Shown: positions 45,399-55,032, counted from the first letter of the stretch. The stretch is 64,000 nt of DNA from Cohnella sp. WQ 127256 (GCF_024519285.1 NZ_JAMZCY010000001.1:558001-622000), one strand, 5' to 3'. Numbers and translations are program-made. Notes: generated from the sequence alone by a model not told the origin.

Positions 45399-46070
45399 AT
45401 GATGGGCTACATAGATGCCTTAGCAGCATGGTTTAGACAGTATGCTGACCGGGAGAAAGCTTTGCCGATGGAAGGATATATGCGCAATCAGTATCCGTTC
45501 CTTGGAATAAAATCACCGGAGCGTAAACAGCTGATCAAACAGTTCTGGAAGGAACACGGTATTCCGAGTGAGGGGCAACTCCTAACGGTCGTGCAACAGC
45601 TGTGGCAATTGCCGGAACGCGAGTTTCAGAATGTGGCAATGGATTTTCTCGAGAAATACGGTAAACAGGCGGTGAAGTCGGATATCGATGTGTTTGAGAG
45701 TCTCGTAACGGCGAAATCCTGGTGGGATACGGTCGATTATTTGGCATCACACACGATGGGGGATCATCTGAAGAGGTTTCCGGAGCTCATCCCGAGCTAT
45801 ACGGAGCGATGGATTCTTTCTGATAATCTCTGGCTACGCCGAACCGCATTGTTGTACCAATTGAGATATAAGCAGCATACGGACGTGGAGAGGTTGTTCG
45901 ACTACATTGTGCGTTGTAAAGATGAGAATGAGTTTTTCATCCGTAAGGCGATCGGTTGGGTGCTCCGGGAATATTCGAAAACCGATGAATCAGCCGTTCG
46001 TCGTTTTGTAGCCGATACGAAGCTATCCCCTCTAAGCATGAAGGAAGCCCTTAAATACGTTTCTCGTTAA
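45399..46070 (+). CDS. DNA alkylation repair protein (AlkD-like)
   Basis: The 223-residue all-helical HEAT-like repeat protein has the AlkD/AlkC pattern: LGIKSPERKQLIKQFWKEH (about 31-49), VAMDFLEKYGK, KSWWDTVDYLASHTMGDHLKRFP (about 108-130), LWLRRTALLYQLRYK and IGWVLREYSKTD. The Trp-Trp-Asp-Thr-Val-Asp run contains the aromatic and Asp residues that in AlkD hold the damaged base. AlkD excises N3- and N7-alkylated purines without flipping them. The start is one of two adjacent ATGs. Its neighbours are unrelated. Confidence 0.88.
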   Translation: MMGYIDALAAWFRQYADREKALPMEGYMRNQYPFLGIKSPERKQLIKQFWKEHGIPSEGQLLTVVQQLWQLPEREFQNVAMDFLEKYGKQAVKSDIDVFESLVTAKSWWDTVDYLASHTMGDHLKRFPELIPSYTERWILSDNLWLRRTALLYQLRYKQHTDVERLFDYIVRCKDENEFFIRKAIGWVLREYSKTDESAVRRFVADTKLSPLSMKEALKYVSR

Positions 46071-46151
46071 ATGACACAACTTCTTCACACCATTCTGAAT
46101 GGGGCATTGGTATGATAGTACTAATTTGGCTCATGTCGGAGGGTTCAGCAT

Positions 46152-46436
46152 ATGTTAAAAACAACACTTGGGCGATTGCACCTTATTGGAACTGTCGAGA
46201 CGATTTCATTCCTAGCCCTGCTATTGATCGCAATGCCGCTTAAGTATTTTGCTGATATTCCGGAAGCTGTAAGATGGGTCGGAGCTGCACATGGGGCTTT
46301 GTTCGTATTATATTTGTTAGCCGTGCTAAATACGCTCCTTGTTCGTAAAATGTCATTTCTATTAGCTGTGCTTGCAGTCATCGCCGCATTTATCCCTTTT
46401 GGACCTTATTTGATTGAGCGTAAGATTCGTAAATAA
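46152..46436 (+). CDS. DUF3817-family membrane protein
   Basis: This is a small protein of 94 residues with three hydrophobic segments (about 12-32, 40-62, 67-88). The GTVETISFLALLLIAMPLKYF start and the VGAAHGALFVLYLLAV centre with its conserved His are the DUF3817 pattern, related to the integral-membrane YdzA-type proteins. Function is unknown. GGAGGG lies before the ATG with good spacing. It is followed by a strong terminator. Confidence 0.85.
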   Translation: MLKTTLGRLHLIGTVETISFLALLLIAMPLKYFADIPEAVRWVGAAHGALFVLYLLAVLNTLLVRKMSFLLAVLAVIAAFIPFGPYLIERKIRK

Positions 46437-46476
46437 CACTTCTGAGATAAAATGATATTTTCCAATTTTGAAATAA

Positions 46477-46521
46477 GAGTTACCCCATAAAGTCGTAAGA
46501 CTTGTGGGGTAGCTCTTTTTT
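46477..46521 (+). terminator. intrinsic terminator
   Basis: GAGTTACCCCA pairs with TGGGGTAGCTC (one wobble or mismatch) around an AGTC/GACT inner stem, followed by TTTTTT. Confidence 0.9.
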
Positions 46522-46754
46522 ACTGTCTATGAGGAAGTAAACCATCATAGCAATGGTGTTAAGCTTCATTAGTTAATTACTCTTAATTTGATATTGATAT
46601 TCAAATAAAAAGGTGCATAAGTAAAACATGGATAGATCATCTATTGATGATCTTTTTTTGTTGCCTTTCACATAAAAGCTTCTGAGGGCATGGTAGTTTC
46701 AGCCGTTATATTTAGAAGAGACAGAGGAATCCTGTTAGATAATTTTGCTGACAT

Positions 46755-46888
46755 AGAAAAAAAGAGAACCGGCAAACGATGCCGGTTCTCTTCTATATAA
46801 AAGGTTTGCATGCTAAGCGTCATCATGATAAGATAAAAAGACTGTTGCATATATGGTTGTTAAGACAAATTTATTTCATCTTATCTAC
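46755..46888 (-). ncRNA. candidate small RNA antiparallel to the helD leader
   Basis: On the minus strand a promoter (46895-46924) is followed about 100 bases later by a strong terminator: AAGAGAACCGGC pairs with GCCGGTTCTCTT over a 7-base loop and ends in TTTTTTTC. No reading frame with a ribosome site lies between them; a 60-codon frame from ATG 46850 crosses the terminator and has none. The expected transcript is about 130 bases. It starts in the 5' leader region of helD and points away from it. No known RNA family was recognised. The stem-loop could alternatively be a spare terminator with no RNA. Confidence 0.45.
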
Positions 46889-46894
46889 AGTATT

Positions 46895-46924
46895 ATCATA
46901 CCATGTGGATTTGCGGTTTGTCAA
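46895..46924 (-). promoter_or_regulatory. sigma-A promoter on the minus strand
   Basis: TTGACA (46924-46919) and TATGAT (46900-46895) are separated by 18 bases on the minus strand. No minus-strand gene follows; only the hairpin with a T-run at about 46762-46792 does. Confidence 0.6.
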
Positions 46925-46974
46925 ATGTTATTTTGTTTCTTCATACCAAACCGAAAAGGAGCGTGTTCGTAATA

Positions 46975-49407
46975 ATGAAAAACGTGGAGGAATGGCAGCG
47001 AGAACAAGAGCGGCTAGATCTGGTTAAGGAAAGAATAAGATCAAGAATCACCGAATTGGAACCGGAAGTAGCTGGACTGCGAGATCAGGTGACGGACATT
47101 CGCAAGCGGTTTTGGGAAGAAGTTACAGTCAACACGAGCACGGACGAAGATTTCGAAGAGACCTTCTACAGTATAAAGCAGCAAGAAGCGTTGCTTTCCG
47201 AAAGGGAGCGTAGTCACCGATTACGGATGCAGCGTTGGAAAAACATGAATCGGCTTCTGCCGTCTCCCTACTTTGGACGCATCGATTTTCAAGAGGGTGG
47301 ATTGAGCTTCAGTGAGCAAATATATATCGGTGTATCGTCCTTCGTAGATGAAGACGGTATGAGCTTTCTTGTGTATGACTGGCGAACGCCAATTGCCAGT
47401 ATGTACTATGACTATTCCCCAGGGATGTCCGCTTATGAAACGCCAGATGGACAAATTACGGGAACAATGGAACTGAAGCGGCAATACCAGATCCGCGACG
47501 GTCAGCTCCAAAATGTGTTCGACACGAGTCTGACGATCGGTGACGAATTGCTTCAGCAGGTGCTTGGCAAGGGTGCGGATACACAAATGAAAAGCATCGT
47601 GGCTACAATCCAGAAGGAGCAAAATGCCATCATTCGCAACGACAAGAGCCGTATGCTTATTGTTCAAGGGGCGGCAGGCAGCGGAAAGACATCTGCAGCG
47701 CTGCAACGTGCAGCATACTTGTTGTATAAATATCGCAATCATCTCAAGGCGGACCAGATCGTTCTTTTCTCACCTAATCCGATGTTTAACAGTTATGTAT
47801 CTACGGTCCTTCCCGAGCTTGGCGAGGAAAATATGCAGCAGACGACCTTTCAGGAATATCTTGCATATTGGCTTGAATCCGCATTGCGTATAGAGGATCC
47901 ATTCGAGCAAATCGAATATGTACTAACGTCTAACTTTACGCAAGAGTATAGAGCACGGTTGGATGGGATTCAATATAAGGCGTCTGAAGCCTTCTTGCAA
48001 GCCATCCAAAGCTATGCGCTGTGGTTGAGGAAGGAAGGCATGCTATTCCACGATATTCGCTTTCGGGATCGCGAGTTGATTACGGCGGAACAAATGAAAT
48101 CACAATTTTACAGCTACGACAGTTCCATTCGTCTCGTTAATCGTGTCTTTCTGCTGCGGGAATGGCTGCTGAGAGAACTGACTATGTTGGAGCGTAAGGA
48201 ACAGGATGCGTTCTGGGTTCAAGATGAGCTCGATTACCTTGATAACGAGCAATATACCGAAGCCTACCGTACATTGCTCAAGAAGTACCAGCGAGAAACG
48301 GCGGTTTTTGATTTTACAGAACAATATGTGGAAGCCTATGGGGAGTTTCGCAGCCAGGAGCAGGGAGAAGAAAATGTCTTCGACTTTACCATGCAGGAAG
48401 AAGAACTGCTTCGTCGGACGATCGTGAAGGAGCATTTTAAACCGCTGAGACGGGAAGTGAAGAGGTTAATGTTCATAGATTCAATCGGGCTGTACGATCA
48501 ATTGTTCAATGACGAGGGCGCTTATCGTAAAATGACGAACGATACCGTTGTGCCCGACCTGTGGCCGGAAATCTGTAAGCAAACGAAGGATAAGCTAAGT
48601 CGGCTTGAGCTGTTTTATGAGGATGCGACCCCGTTCTTGTATTTAAAAGAACTCCTTGAGGGAGCTCGGACAAACACGGAGGTGCTGCATTTGTTTGTCG
48701 ACGAGGGTCAGGATTATTCGCCGTTCCAATATGCGTTTCTCAAACAGTTGTTTCCTCGGGCTCGCATGACTGTGCTAGGAGATTTCTGCCAGGCGATCTT
48801 TCCCCAGGCAACGAATCTGCACGAGGCGGATTCTCCTTTGATCCGGCTTTACGGCGAGGCGGAAACGAGCTTGATTCGTCTTGTACGAAGTTATCGTTCA
48901 ACCCGCGAGATTGTGGAGTTTACGAAGTCATTGCTAAACAGCGAAGAGATCGTGCCATTCGAGAGAAGCGGTAGGAAGCCGTATCTTGTGAAGGCTGTCA
49001 GCAGTGAAAAACGGGCGGCGCGAATAATTGAAGACCTCGCGACGCTGAGGGCTGAAGGCTACGACTCCATCTCCATAATAACGAAAACTGAAGCCGAAAG
49101 CCGCGAGGCCTACGAAGCATTGACGACACAGGGCTGTGAAGCGCTGCGGCTTATTACGAAAGAGACGCTCACCTTCGAGAAGGGGGTGTCGGTTATACCT
49201 GCTTATCTCGCCAAAGGTGTTGAGTTTGATGCGGTACTGATCTACGATGCTTCTACTCAAGTATACAATCGGGAAAGCGAACGCAAGCTCTTCTATACGG
49301 CATGTACGCGCGCGATGCATTGCCTCTTGCTCTATACAACAGGAGAATGGACACACTTCATTCCGACAATCGATATATCGTTATTTGAGGTGGAGGAACT
49401 TCTGTAG
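46975..49407 (+). CDS. helD: HelD-type RNA polymerase-recycling superfamily 1 helicase
   Basis: The 810-residue UvrD-like motor binds RNA polymerase and uses ATP to free it from stalled complexes. The N-terminal coiled coil (about 1-90, rich in Glu/Arg/Gln) enters the secondary channel. Walker A VQGAAGSGKTSAAL is near 229-242. FVDEGQDYSPFQ is the Walker B/motif II region, and SYRSTREIVEFTKSL, GVEFDAVLIYDAS and LFYTACTRAMHCLLLYT are later helicase motifs. Length matches B. subtilis HelD (about 775). ATG 46975 is used; AAGGAG lies 13 bases upstream, a long spacing. A GTG at 46963 is too close to that site. Rifampicin-protective HelR-type activity is possible but unproven. Confidence 0.9.
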   Translation: MKNVEEWQREQERLDLVKERIRSRITELEPEVAGLRDQVTDIRKRFWEEVTVNTSTDEDFEETFYSIKQQEALLSERERSHRLRMQRWKNMNRLLPSPYFGRIDFQEGGLSFSEQIYIGVSSFVDEDGMSFLVYDWRTPIASMYYDYSPGMSAYETPDGQITGTMELKRQYQIRDGQLQNVFDTSLTIGDELLQQVLGKGADTQMKSIVATIQKEQNAIIRNDKSRMLIVQGAAGSGKTSAALQRAAYLLYKYRNHLKADQIVLFSPNPMFNSYVSTVLPELGEENMQQTTFQEYLAYWLESALRIEDPFEQIEYVLTSNFTQEYRARLDGIQYKASEAFLQAIQSYALWLRKEGMLFHDIRFRDRELITAEQMKSQFYSYDSSIRLVNRVFLLREWLLRELTMLERKEQDAFWVQDELDYLDNEQYTEAYRTLLKKYQRETAVFDFTEQYVEAYGEFRSQEQGEENVFDFTMQEEELLRRTIVKEHFKPLRREVKRLMFIDSIGLYDQLFNDEGAYRKMTNDTVVPDLWPEICKQTKDKLSRLELFYEDATPFLYLKELLEGARTNTEVLHLFVDEGQDYSPFQYAFLKQLFPRARMTVLGDFCQAIFPQATNLHEADSPLIRLYGEAETSLIRLVRSYRSTREIVEFTKSLLNSEEIVPFERSGRKPYLVKAVSSEKRAARIIEDLATLRAEGYDSISIITKTEAESREAYEALTTQGCEALRLITKETLTFEKGVSVIPAYLAKGVEFDAVLIYDASTQVYNRESERKLFYTACTRAMHCLLLYTTGEWTHFIPTIDISLFEVEELL

Positions 49408-49433
49408 CATGTCTTCGTGATCAAGGTAAAGCG

Positions 49434-49461
49434 GGCCATCCTCAAAGGATGGCCTTGCCTT
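49434..49461 (+). terminator. possible terminator after helD
   Basis: GGCCATCC pairs perfectly with GGATGGCC over five bases, followed by TTGCCTT, so the T-run is weak. Confidence 0.55.
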
Positions 49462-49572
49462 AAAGCAGCTCCGTTCATATTCAGTTCATAATTAAGTCAT
49501 ATAATAATTTTTACATATGAAATCTATGTTATTATAGCAATGATATTTTGATTCGAACCGGAGATGATGCTA

Positions 49573-51321
49573 ATGATAAAGCTATTTCGTTTTTTGAAGC
49601 CGTACCGCTGGATCGTTGTTGTAGTGATGGCGCTTATTCTCATGCAGTCTTTAAGTGAGCTATATTTGCCCACTTTAATGGCTGATATTATCAACGATGG
49701 GGTTGTGAAGGGCGACATTCCATATATTTGGAAAATTGGTGGGTTCATGCTTGCTGTTACGGCAGTAGGCACCCTAGTTTCCATTGCTGCAAGCTACCTA
49801 TCTTCTCGTATTGCAGCTGGCTTTGGTCGTGATCTACGAAGTAAGACATTTCGTCACGTTGAGAATTTCTCCTTACAGGAATTTGACAAGATTGGAACGG
49901 CATCGCTCATTACTCGCACGACCAATGACATTACTCAAGTGCAAATGGTGCTCATGATGATGATGCGGTTAATGGTTGCGGCACCGATGATGTGCATCGG
50001 CGGATTGATCATGGCTGTATCTAAGGACGCGCATCTATCGCTCGTATTTGTTGGCGCCATTCCTATTCTAGCGCTAACGATATTTATTATTGCAAGTAAA
50101 GGGATTCCCTATTTCAAAGTGATGCAGAAGAAGATCGATAAGCTAAATCTTGTGCTTCGCGAAGGTTTGACTGGGATGCGGGTTATTCGGTCGTTTAACC
50201 GATTCGAGCATGAGACAGAGCGCTTCGAGGAAGCGAACCAAGATTTGACGCAAACCGCGATCAAAGTGAATCAAATTATGGCTTTTATGATGCCAATGAT
50301 GATGCTCATTCTCAACTTTTCTTCGATTGCAATTATTTGGTTTGGTGGGATAAGGGTCAGCGGCGGTCATATGCAAGTTGGGGATCTCATGGCTTTCTTG
50401 CAATATGCGATGCAAATTATGTTCTCTCTCCTCATGGTATCGATGATGTTCGTTATGGTTCCACGAGCTTCGGCATCTGCAGTGAGGATTAACGAAGTAT
50501 TGAATACTGTGCCAGTTATCGTAGACAAAGGTAGAGATCCAGAAACGGAGAGTGGATCGGACGCATTGGAACAAGGTGCAGGCGTAGTTGACTTCGACAA
50601 TGTGACCTTCCGCTACCCAGGTGCAGAGAGCCCAGCGATAACAGGGATTTCCTTTCAGGCTCGCCCAGGAGAGGTGACGGCGATTATCGGAGGAACAGGA
50701 TCAGGCAAATCCACATTGATTAGCTTGATTCCAAGGTTCTACGATATTGAGGACGGCGTTGTTCGTATTGATGGACGCGATGTTCGTGATCTATCGATTG
50801 ATGAGCTCCGCTCAAAAATTGGCCTAGTGCCACAGAAGGCCATGCTGTTCACTGGAACGGTGGCTGATAATATTCGTTATGGAAAAACCGATGCGAGCGA
50901 TGAAGACGTAAATCATGCAGCAAGGACTGCACAGGCTGATGAGTTTATTAACGGAATGCCTGAAGGGTATGCTGCGCCCGTCTCGCAAGGTGGATCGAAT
51001 CTGTCTGGTGGACAGAAGCAACGGTTATCCATCGCTCGTGCGCTTGTTCGGAAGCCACAAATCTATTTGTTCGATGACAGCTTCTCCGCACTTGATTTCA
51101 AGACAGATGCGAAATTAAGGGCAGCTCTCAAGGGAGAAACGACGGAAGCTACCGTTATTATTGTGGCACAGAGGGTGAGTACAGTCATGGATGCTAATCG
51201 GATCATTGTGCTCGATGAAGGACAAATAGTCGGCATCGGCAATCACAAGGAATTGATGGAAGGCTGCAGAGTGTATCGTGAGATTGTATCATCGCAGCTG
51301 TCTGAGGAGGAAATCGCATGA
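49573..51321 (+). CDS. ABC exporter half-transporter with degenerate nucleotide site
   Basis: The 582-residue protein has six membrane segments (about 15-305) and an ATPase domain with Walker A GGTGSGKST and signature LSGGQKQ. The catalytic Glu after Walker B is replaced by Asp (IYLFDDSFSALD), and the H-loop His is Gln (VAQRVST), so this half hydrolyses ATP poorly. Such a half pairs with a canonical one, encoded next with a four-base overlap, to form a heterodimeric exporter of the BmrCD/YfiBC type. Three ATGs are in frame; GGAG lies nine bases before the third (49573), which is preferred. Drugs, lipids or peptides are possible substrates. Confidence 0.9.
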   Translation: MIKLFRFLKPYRWIVVVVMALILMQSLSELYLPTLMADIINDGVVKGDIPYIWKIGGFMLAVTAVGTLVSIAASYLSSRIAAGFGRDLRSKTFRHVENFSLQEFDKIGTASLITRTTNDITQVQMVLMMMMRLMVAAPMMCIGGLIMAVSKDAHLSLVFVGAIPILALTIFIIASKGIPYFKVMQKKIDKLNLVLREGLTGMRVIRSFNRFEHETERFEEANQDLTQTAIKVNQIMAFMMPMMMLILNFSSIAIIWFGGIRVSGGHMQVGDLMAFLQYAMQIMFSLLMVSMMFVMVPRASASAVRINEVLNTVPVIVDKGRDPETESGSDALEQGAGVVDFDNVTFRYPGAESPAITGISFQARPGEVTAIIGGTGSGKSTLISLIPRFYDIEDGVVRIDGRDVRDLSIDELRSKIGLVPQKAMLFTGTVADNIRYGKTDASDEDVNHAARTAQADEFINGMPEGYAAPVSQGGSNLSGGQKQRLSIARALVRKPQIYLFDDSFSALDFKTDAKLRAALKGETTEATVIIVAQRVSTVMDANRIIVLDEGQIVGIGNHKELMEGCRVYREIVSSQLSEEEIA

Positions 51322-53228
51322 GTGAACCACGCGGTAATCAGGAGATGCATCATAAAGGACCACCACCAGGTAGAGGACCGATGGGTGGAGGCATGGGCGG
51401 CGGTGGTATGGGCATGCCTGTACAGAAAGCTAAAAATTTCAAAGGTACACTACGTAGGCTAATGGGATATTTGCGTCCGCAACGCACGAAATTACTGGCT
51501 GTGCTTATAACCGCAGTACTTAGTACAGCTTTTGCAATCTATAGCCCAAAGGTGCTCGGTAACGCAACGACAATATTGTTCGATGGTATGATGGGTAAGC
51601 TTCGTGGCGACCCGGATGCCCATTTCGATCTTGCAGGCATTTGGCAAATTGTTGCTTTCCTTGCTGCTCTCTACTTAGTAAGCTCGATATTTAGCTATAT
51701 CCAGCAGTTTCTCATGGCTGGAGTTGCTCAGAAAACAGTATATGGCTTGCGCAATGAAGTGAATGCCAAGCTTGGTAAGCTTCCGCTTAAGTTTTTCGAT
51801 AGCCGAACGCATGGTGAAATTCTGAGCCGAGCAGTTAACGATGTCGATAATATTAGCAACACCTTACAGCAGAGCTTGACTCAACTGATTACATCAGTCA
51901 TTACGATCATTGGCGTAATCATTATGATGCTCACGATTAGCCCGTGGTTGACGCTTATTCTGCTACTAACACTCCCACTTTCTCTTATCGTCATTAAAGG
52001 GGCAGCGGGTCGGTCCCAGAAGCATTTTAAAGCTCAGCAGATGGAGTTAGGCACTTTGAATGGCCACGTTGAAGAAATGTATTCCGGTCACAAAATCGTT
52101 AAAGCGTATGGGCAGGAAGAAATCTCTGTTGCCAAATTCGATAAAATTAACGAAAGATTGTACGAATCTGGGTGGCGTGCACAATTCGTATCTGGGAATA
52201 TTATGCCGCTAATGAGCATGGTGAGTAACATCGGCTATGTGTTCATCAGCGTAGTTGGTGGAATTATGGTTACGAAGGGTTCGATCTCGATTGGTAATAT
52301 TCAAGCTTTTATCCAATACGCTAGACAGTTCTCCATGCCGCTAGTACAAACTGCAAATATCGCCAACATTATTCAATCGACAATCGCGTCGGCTGAGCGT
52401 GTGTTTGAGCTATTGGACGAAGCTGAAGAAATTCCAGAAGCCAGTGGGGGGCTTGAAGCTGAGCTAGTTTCTCCGAAAGGGGACGTTGCCCTGCATGGAG
52501 TGAGTTTCGGCTACAAGGAAGATGCAATGCTCATTGAAAATATGGATATCAACGTTAAGAATGGTCAGACAGTGGCGATTGTTGGTCCAACTGGAGCTGG
52601 GAAAACAACGTTAGTTAACCTGCTTATGCGTTTCTATGAAGTAAATGAAGGTCATATTACGATAGACGGGGTTGATATTACGCAGATGAAGCGTGGTCAA
52701 CTTCGCAGCTTGTTTGGTATGGTGCTTCAGGATACTTGGCTGTTCAACGGGACGATCCGCGACAATATTGCTTATGGACGCAAGGGGGCAACGGAGGAGC
52801 AAATTATTGAAGCCGCCAAAGCAGCACATGCGGATCACTTTATCCGCACGTTACCAGAAGGCTATAGTACTGTGTTGAATGAAGAAGCTTCTAACTTGTC
52901 GCAAGGCCAGAAACAGCTGTTGACGATTGCCCGCGCGATATTGGCGGATCCCGCGATTCTCATTCTGGATGAAGCGACAAGTAGTGTAGATACACGGACG
53001 GAAGTGCATATTCAGAAGGCAATGCATGAGCTGATGAATGGCAGAACAAGCTTCGTTATCGCTCATCGCCTATCAACAATTCGGGAAGCAGATTTGATTC
53101 TTGTCATGAATAAAGGTAGCATTATCGAGAAAGGCACGCATAATGAGCTGTTAGCTCAGGATGGCTTCTATGCGGATCTGTACAACAGCCAGTTTACTGG
53201 CGGGGGTGTACAACAGAGTGTGGGATGA
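51318..53228 (+). CDS. ABC exporter half-transporter, catalytic partner
   Basis: The 636-residue partner of the preceding protein has six membrane segments (about 55-350) and an ATPase domain with Walker A GPTGAGKTT, signature LSQGQKQ, Walker B ILDEATSSVD with the catalytic Glu, and H-loop AHRLST. It is thus the hydrolysing half. The first 35 residues are rich in Gly, Met, His and Pro (MHHKGPPPGRGPMGGGMGG) and precede the first helix. This is a disordered tail that could bind metal, but no function is known. The ATG overlaps the upstream stop codon, ensuring equal synthesis. Confidence 0.92.
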   Translation: MSEPRGNQEMHHKGPPPGRGPMGGGMGGGGMGMPVQKAKNFKGTLRRLMGYLRPQRTKLLAVLITAVLSTAFAIYSPKVLGNATTILFDGMMGKLRGDPDAHFDLAGIWQIVAFLAALYLVSSIFSYIQQFLMAGVAQKTVYGLRNEVNAKLGKLPLKFFDSRTHGEILSRAVNDVDNISNTLQQSLTQLITSVITIIGVIIMMLTISPWLTLILLLTLPLSLIVIKGAAGRSQKHFKAQQMELGTLNGHVEEMYSGHKIVKAYGQEEISVAKFDKINERLYESGWRAQFVSGNIMPLMSMVSNIGYVFISVVGGIMVTKGSISIGNIQAFIQYARQFSMPLVQTANIANIIQSTIASAERVFELLDEAEEIPEASGGLEAELVSPKGDVALHGVSFGYKEDAMLIENMDINVKNGQTVAIVGPTGAGKTTLVNLLMRFYEVNEGHITIDGVDITQMKRGQLRSLFGMVLQDTWLFNGTIRDNIAYGRKGATEEQIIEAAKAAHADHFIRTLPEGYSTVLNEEASNLSQGQKQLLTIARAILADPAILILDEATSSVDTRTEVHIQKAMHELMNGRTSFVIAHRLSTIREADLILVMNKGSIIEKGTHNELLAQDGFYADLYNSQFTGGGVQQSVG

Positions 53229-53309
53229 GCGGGTGATGAAAATTCCTCTTCGCGCGAAGCATCATACAACAACCTTTACTAAACCAATGTGACGAGAGGA
53301 AAGATGATC

Positions 53310-53885
53310 ATGGCAAGCTTTGAAGAAGTCGTTCGCGGACGTCGCAGTATCGGGAAAGTAAAGGCGGATCCAGTTCCTAAGGAGCTAGTGGAGAAGCTGA
53401 TCGAAGCCGCAGTTTGGGCACCGAACCATCATGGAACTGAACCGTGGAAATTTATCGTTATGACAGGAGAAGGCAGACGGGTATTAGGTCAAGCCTATGT
53501 GGACATAACATTGGAATCGATTCAGGACTTCACTGAGGAAGAGCGGAACATACGGTTGGAGAAGGAAGTCGCTAAGGCATTCCGTGCTCCGGTTGTTATT
53601 GCGGCGGTATGTGTCCCCTCGGATGCTCCCAAGGTAAATCCGATTGAAGAGCTTGCCGCAGCTCATTCTGCTGTGCAAAATCTATTGTTAATGGCACATG
53701 CAAGTGGTCTTGGTGCAGTGTGGCGTTCGGGAGATCCGATGTATCATCCGAAGATGAAGCAAGCGTTTGGGCTTGGTGGGAACGAACAGGTTGTTGGACT
53801 TATTTATATAGGCTACCCGGATATGCAACAGCCTCTTGGTAAGCGGATTTCGGGTAAAGAGAAGACAGTTTGGCTTGAAGGCTAA
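53310..53885 (+). CDS. nitroreductase-family FMN oxidoreductase
   Basis: The 191-residue protein has RRSIGKVKADPVPKE at the N-terminus (FMN phosphate contacts), WAPNHHGTEPWKFIVMTG (about 29-46), SAVQNLLLMAHASGLGAVW (about 120-138) and a final LGKRISGKEKTVWLEG. This is the Frm2/YdjA-like class of small nitroreductases that reduce nitro compounds or quinones with NAD(P)H. Of the ATGs at 53304 and 53310, the second has AGAGGA at the better nine-base spacing. It is a single-gene unit closed by a bidirectional terminator; its role is probably detoxification or redox balance (inference). Confidence 0.9.
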   Translation: MASFEEVVRGRRSIGKVKADPVPKELVEKLIEAAVWAPNHHGTEPWKFIVMTGEGRRVLGQAYVDITLESIQDFTEEERNIRLEKEVAKAFRAPVVIAAVCVPSDAPKVNPIEELAAAHSAVQNLLLMAHASGLGAVWRSGDPMYHPKMKQAFGLGGNEQVVGLIYIGYPDMQQPLGKRISGKEKTVWLEG

Positions 53886-53899
53886 TAGGTCCTAAAATC

Positions 53900-53946
53900 A
53901 AAAAGAGTCAATCCACACGGTAATTATCGTGGGATTGGCTCTTTTT
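53900..53946. terminator. bidirectional intrinsic terminator
   Basis: AAAAAGAG-CAATCC pairs with GGATTG-CTCTTTTT in a long stem between convergent genes, with A- and T-tracts on either side. It can end transcription in both directions. Confidence 0.85.
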
Positions 53947-53963
53947 AATGTTATTCGACATGA

Positions 53964-54980
53964 TTAATCTATTTCAGATACCGAACGCCGGACGATCATG
54001 TCGGCAGGGAGGACGATCTTCTTCCACGGCATGCCTGTTTCTTCGCGTTCTTGAATGCGTTCTACGAGCATCTGAGTGCCGAGATAGCCGAATTGATAAG
54101 CTTGCTGAGCAACAACGGTTAAGAAAGGGTCGATATCGGAAAATGGACCCAGATCATCAAAGCAGACAAGGGACATGTGCTCAGGCACGGTAATGCCACG
54201 GTTGTGTAGTGTTCGTATGACTTCTACCGCTAGAACATTGTTTCCCGCAACAATCGCAGTCGGTAGGGGGTCCATTCGATTTAGCCAGCTTTCGATATCG
54301 GATAAGTCACTTCGAGGCTCAAAGGCAGTCTCTAGTACATAATTCTCGTCAAATTGTAGATCGTTCAGCTTCAGAGCTTCCTTGTAGCCTTCTAATCTTA
54401 ACCGGGCGCTAGAAACATTCGGAGATCCATTGATTAATGCAATCCGTTTGTGCCCCAGCGAGGTTAAGTGGTCCACGAGCTTACGCGCACCTTCTTTACT
54501 GTCGCCAAGTACAACGTCACTGTCCATGCCAGGAACTTCCCGATCCAGCAGCACGAAAGGGACCCGATGCTTGCGAAGGGTTTCTAGGTGTGGCAAAGAG
54601 GGATCACCTGCCGGGGCAACTAGGACGCCATCCACTCTGGTGGTCAAGATCGTGTCGACGTAATCCTTTTCCTTCTCCACGCTTTCATCCGAATTACCGA
54701 ATAAAAGACGATAGCCATGCTTCTTGGCAGCATCCTCCGCACCGCGCGCTAATGTCGTATAGAAAGGATTCGTAATATCCGTTATAAGCAGGAACAGCAG
54801 ATTGCTCTGCTGAAGCACTAAGCTACGAGCCATATGGTTAGGGACATAATTCAAATCTTCCATGACACGACGAACCTTGGACCTCGTTTTATCGCTGATT
54901 TTACCAGTGTTATTGATAACCCTAGAAACGGTCATCGCAGACACACCTGCTTTGGCAGCAATGTCGTATATTGTAACCAT
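53964..54980 (-). CDS. LacI-family repressor of the fucose operon
   Basis: The 338-residue protein has an N-terminal helix-turn-helix (2-50, TIYDIAAKAGVSAMTVSRVIN, hinge VPNHMARSL) and an effector-binding domain with NPFYTTLARGAEDAAKKHGY, TTRVDGVLVAPAG and VCFDDLGPFSDIDPFLTVV. It is divergent from fucI, with a 124-base shared gap that holds a LacI-type operator at the fuc side. It probably represses the fuc genes until L-fucose or a phosphorylated derivative binds. GAGGAG precedes the ATG. Confidence 0.92.
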   Translation of the reverse strand: MVTIYDIAAKAGVSAMTVSRVINNTGKISDKTRSKVRRVMEDLNYVPNHMARSLVLQQSNLLFLLITDITNPFYTTLARGAEDAAKKHGYRLLFGNSDESVEKEKDYVDTILTTRVDGVLVAPAGDPSLPHLETLRKHRVPFVLLDREVPGMDSDVVLGDSKEGARKLVDHLTSLGHKRIALINGSPNVSSARLRLEGYKEALKLNDLQFDENYVLETAFEPRSDLSDIESWLNRMDPLPTAIVAGNNVLAVEVIRTLHNRGITVPEHMSLVCFDDLGPFSDIDPFLTVVAQQAYQFGYLGTQMLVERIQEREETGMPWKKIVLPADMIVRRSVSEID

Positions 54981-55032
54981 GAATAAGACTCCTCGTCGTC
55001 AATAGGTTCTTCTATCTTACAAAATTAAAGAA

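Noticed and set aside
46668..46850. 60-codon minus-strand frame upstream of helD
   Set aside because: It has no ribosome site, crosses the strong hairpin terminator, and shows no recognisable protein pattern.
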